From Closterium sp. Naga37s-1 (taxonomy: Eukaryota; Streptophyta; Zygnematophyceae; Desmidiales; Closteriaceae), in NCBI GenBank assembly GCA_947471745.1, contig CANJKZ010000820.1, positions 3,811,001-3,875,000 of the forward strand: DNA of 64,000 bases, given 5' to 3'. The notes below the pieces were generated by a model. It was given only the letters and a program-made list of their open reading frames with translations. It did no database searches and was not told the origin of the DNA. The position numbers and the translations under genes are program-made. Each line of letters starts with the position of its first letter. Positions within the stretch are counted from its first letter, which is position 1. This document shows, in pieces, positions 62,997 to 64,000 of this stretch.

Positions 62997-63604
62997 TTAG
63001 GTTCTAGACCTAGGACTCACCTAAGGGCCCACCGTTAGAAGCGCCCTCGAGCGCCTTATCGTCCTAGCGCCCTCGAGCGCCGTTCCCCTAGTGCGCCCTC
63101 GTGCGCCTCGTCTTCTCCTACTGCCTGTGCGCGGCTCGCTAGTGCCGCGCGCGGCCTTTTTTTTTCCCGTGCGTCGCCCCCTAGCAGCCCGCGCGCGGCC
63201 GTTTCTGAGCGCGCGCCGCCCGTTAGCCGCCCACGCCGCCACGAGCAGCTCGACGACCGGCCCTCCTAGCCGCGCGCCGCCCGTTAGCCACCCGTAGGCC
63301 GCCGCGACGCCCTCCCTAGGCCGCCCGCGCGCTAGTAAGGCCCACGAGCGGCCACGGCCCGCCCGCTACAGCCGCCCACGCGCACGTCCCCCAAGCGCGC
63401 ACCGCCGCATAGCCCAGACCGAGCCGAGCCGCACAGCCCGAACCGAGCCGCGCCGCCCGAACCGAGCCGCGCCGCCCCAACCGAGCCGCGCCGCCCGAAC
63501 CGAGCCGCGCCGCCCTACTGTGCCCCACCTGCAGCAACTCCTGTTCCTGTTCCTACTGTACTACTGCTACTACTGCTACTACTGCTACTGTTCCTACTGC
63601 CGCT
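62997..63604 (+). other. Copia G GC-rich leader
   Basis: GCGCCCTCGAGCGCC-type repeats early, CGAGCCGCGCCGCCC repeats at 63420-63515, then a CTACTGCTA triplet tract at 63550-63600 directly before the gag ATG. Copia A has the same triplet tract in the corresponding place. Confidence 0.75.
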
Positions 63605-64000
63605 ATGGCCACCCCATCCATTCTCACCTTTGACGCTGAGGGTCGCCCGATTAAGTTTGAGGTGTGGCTAGATGATCTTCACCTGTTCCTTCAGATCACT
63701 GCCAAGGACGATGTCTCCCTGTATGACCATACGTCAGGCGCTGCTCCCGCACCTCCCGCTACTGCTGATAGTACTGCTCGCTCCCAGTGGCAGACCCGTG
63801 ATGCACACGCTCGCCTAGCCGTTCGCAGTCACCTACCGTTAGATGAGCGCGAGCACTTCGGACAGCATAAGACCGCCAAGGAGCTGTACGACGCAGTAGT
63901 CGCGCGCTACTCCTCCCCTGCCACAGCTGCCATAGGCCGTCTCTCACTGCCCTACCTCTTCCCCGACCTGTCCGCCTTTGCCACTGTAGCTGACCTCATC
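63605..64000 (+). CDS. Copia G gag, N-terminal part
   Basis: Open from ATG at 63605 to the window end: MATPSILTFDAEGRPIKFEV, WLDDLHLFLQ, TARSQWQTRDAHARLAVRSH, ELYDAVVARYSSPATAAIGR, LPYLFPDLSAFATVADLI. It closely parallels the first 130 residues of copia C Gag. No stops or shifts so far. Confidence 0.93.
   Translation, partial: MATPSILTFDAEGRPIKFEVWLDDLHLFLQITAKDDVSLYDHTSGAAPAPPATADSTARSQWQTRDAHARLAVRSHLPLDEREHFGQHKTAKELYDAVVARYSSPATAAIGRLSLPYLFPDLSAFATVADLI

Larger units (their letters stand above)
62860..64000 (+). mobile_element. Copia G: 5' part of a Ty1/copia element, cut by window end
   Basis: 5' LTR 62860-62984, PBS TGGTTTCAGAGC at 62985-62996, GC-rich leader to about 63600, then gag. 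The expected TSD would be AAAGG (62855-62859), but the other end is outside the window. Same superfamily clade as copia C by gag. Confidence 0.9.

Overview
This is eukaryotic nuclear DNA, most likely from a streptophyte green alga (a Closterium-like charophyte would fit, but that is inference). It has GT-AG spliced genes, a plant-type Kdo transferase (KDTA), a plant mitochondrial ISCA1, and fragments of an F-box/LRR gene resembling Arabidopsis At3g58530. It also carries very abundant Ty1/copia and chromodomain Ty3/gypsy retrotransposons primed by initiator-Met tRNA.

Layout. 1-1064 holds the 5' exons of KDTA (minus strand, cut by the window edge). 2704-3840 holds a complete three-exon ISCA1 (minus), with decayed tandem copies of its last-exon tail and a 33-bp minisatellite downstream. 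3920-5750 is a 567-bp tandem duplication, a foldback/MITE and a 216-bp duplication. 5940-9772 is an unidentified spliced gene (minus) whose intron carries a 1.48-kb non-autonomous LTR element. 9775-11602 has two arrays of one 17-bp unit flanking an inverted piece of an EEP-type endonuclease.

From about 10.6 kb to 62.86 kb the underlying substrate is a decayed Helentron/Helitron-like element on the minus strand (PIF1-like helicase followed by EEP endonuclease). It has been split repeatedly by later insertions. Exact 5-bp target-site duplications (TSDs) give the order of nesting: SMART-1 (12145-12488, GTTCC), copia A (13043-23625, AGGGG), copia F (23687-62730, TGACG) and copia G (62860 to beyond the window, 5' part only). 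Copia F was in turn entered by gypsy D (24405-37322, GCTGC), which carries copia B (26878-33903, CGCCC) and a Tourist-like MITE in its LTR. It was also entered by copia H (about 38840-45310) and by gypsy E (46958-60875, ATTCC). Gypsy E carries a solo SMART LTR, SMART-2 (52048-52422, TGTCT) and copia C (53385-60755, AAAGC). Copia C has a single intact 1958-codon Gag-Pol and LTRs identical by eye, so it is probably the youngest element and possibly active.

Copia A contains, almost seamlessly inside its pol, 3.5 kb of intron-containing F-box/LRR genomic DNA. That segment has partial shadow copies of several exons and a family of long perfect palindromes. The only apparently functional host genes are KDTA (partial), ISCA1 and possibly the unidentified gene; nearly everything right of 10 kb is transposon. 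All calls come from reading the sequence and recalled family knowledge, with no database search.
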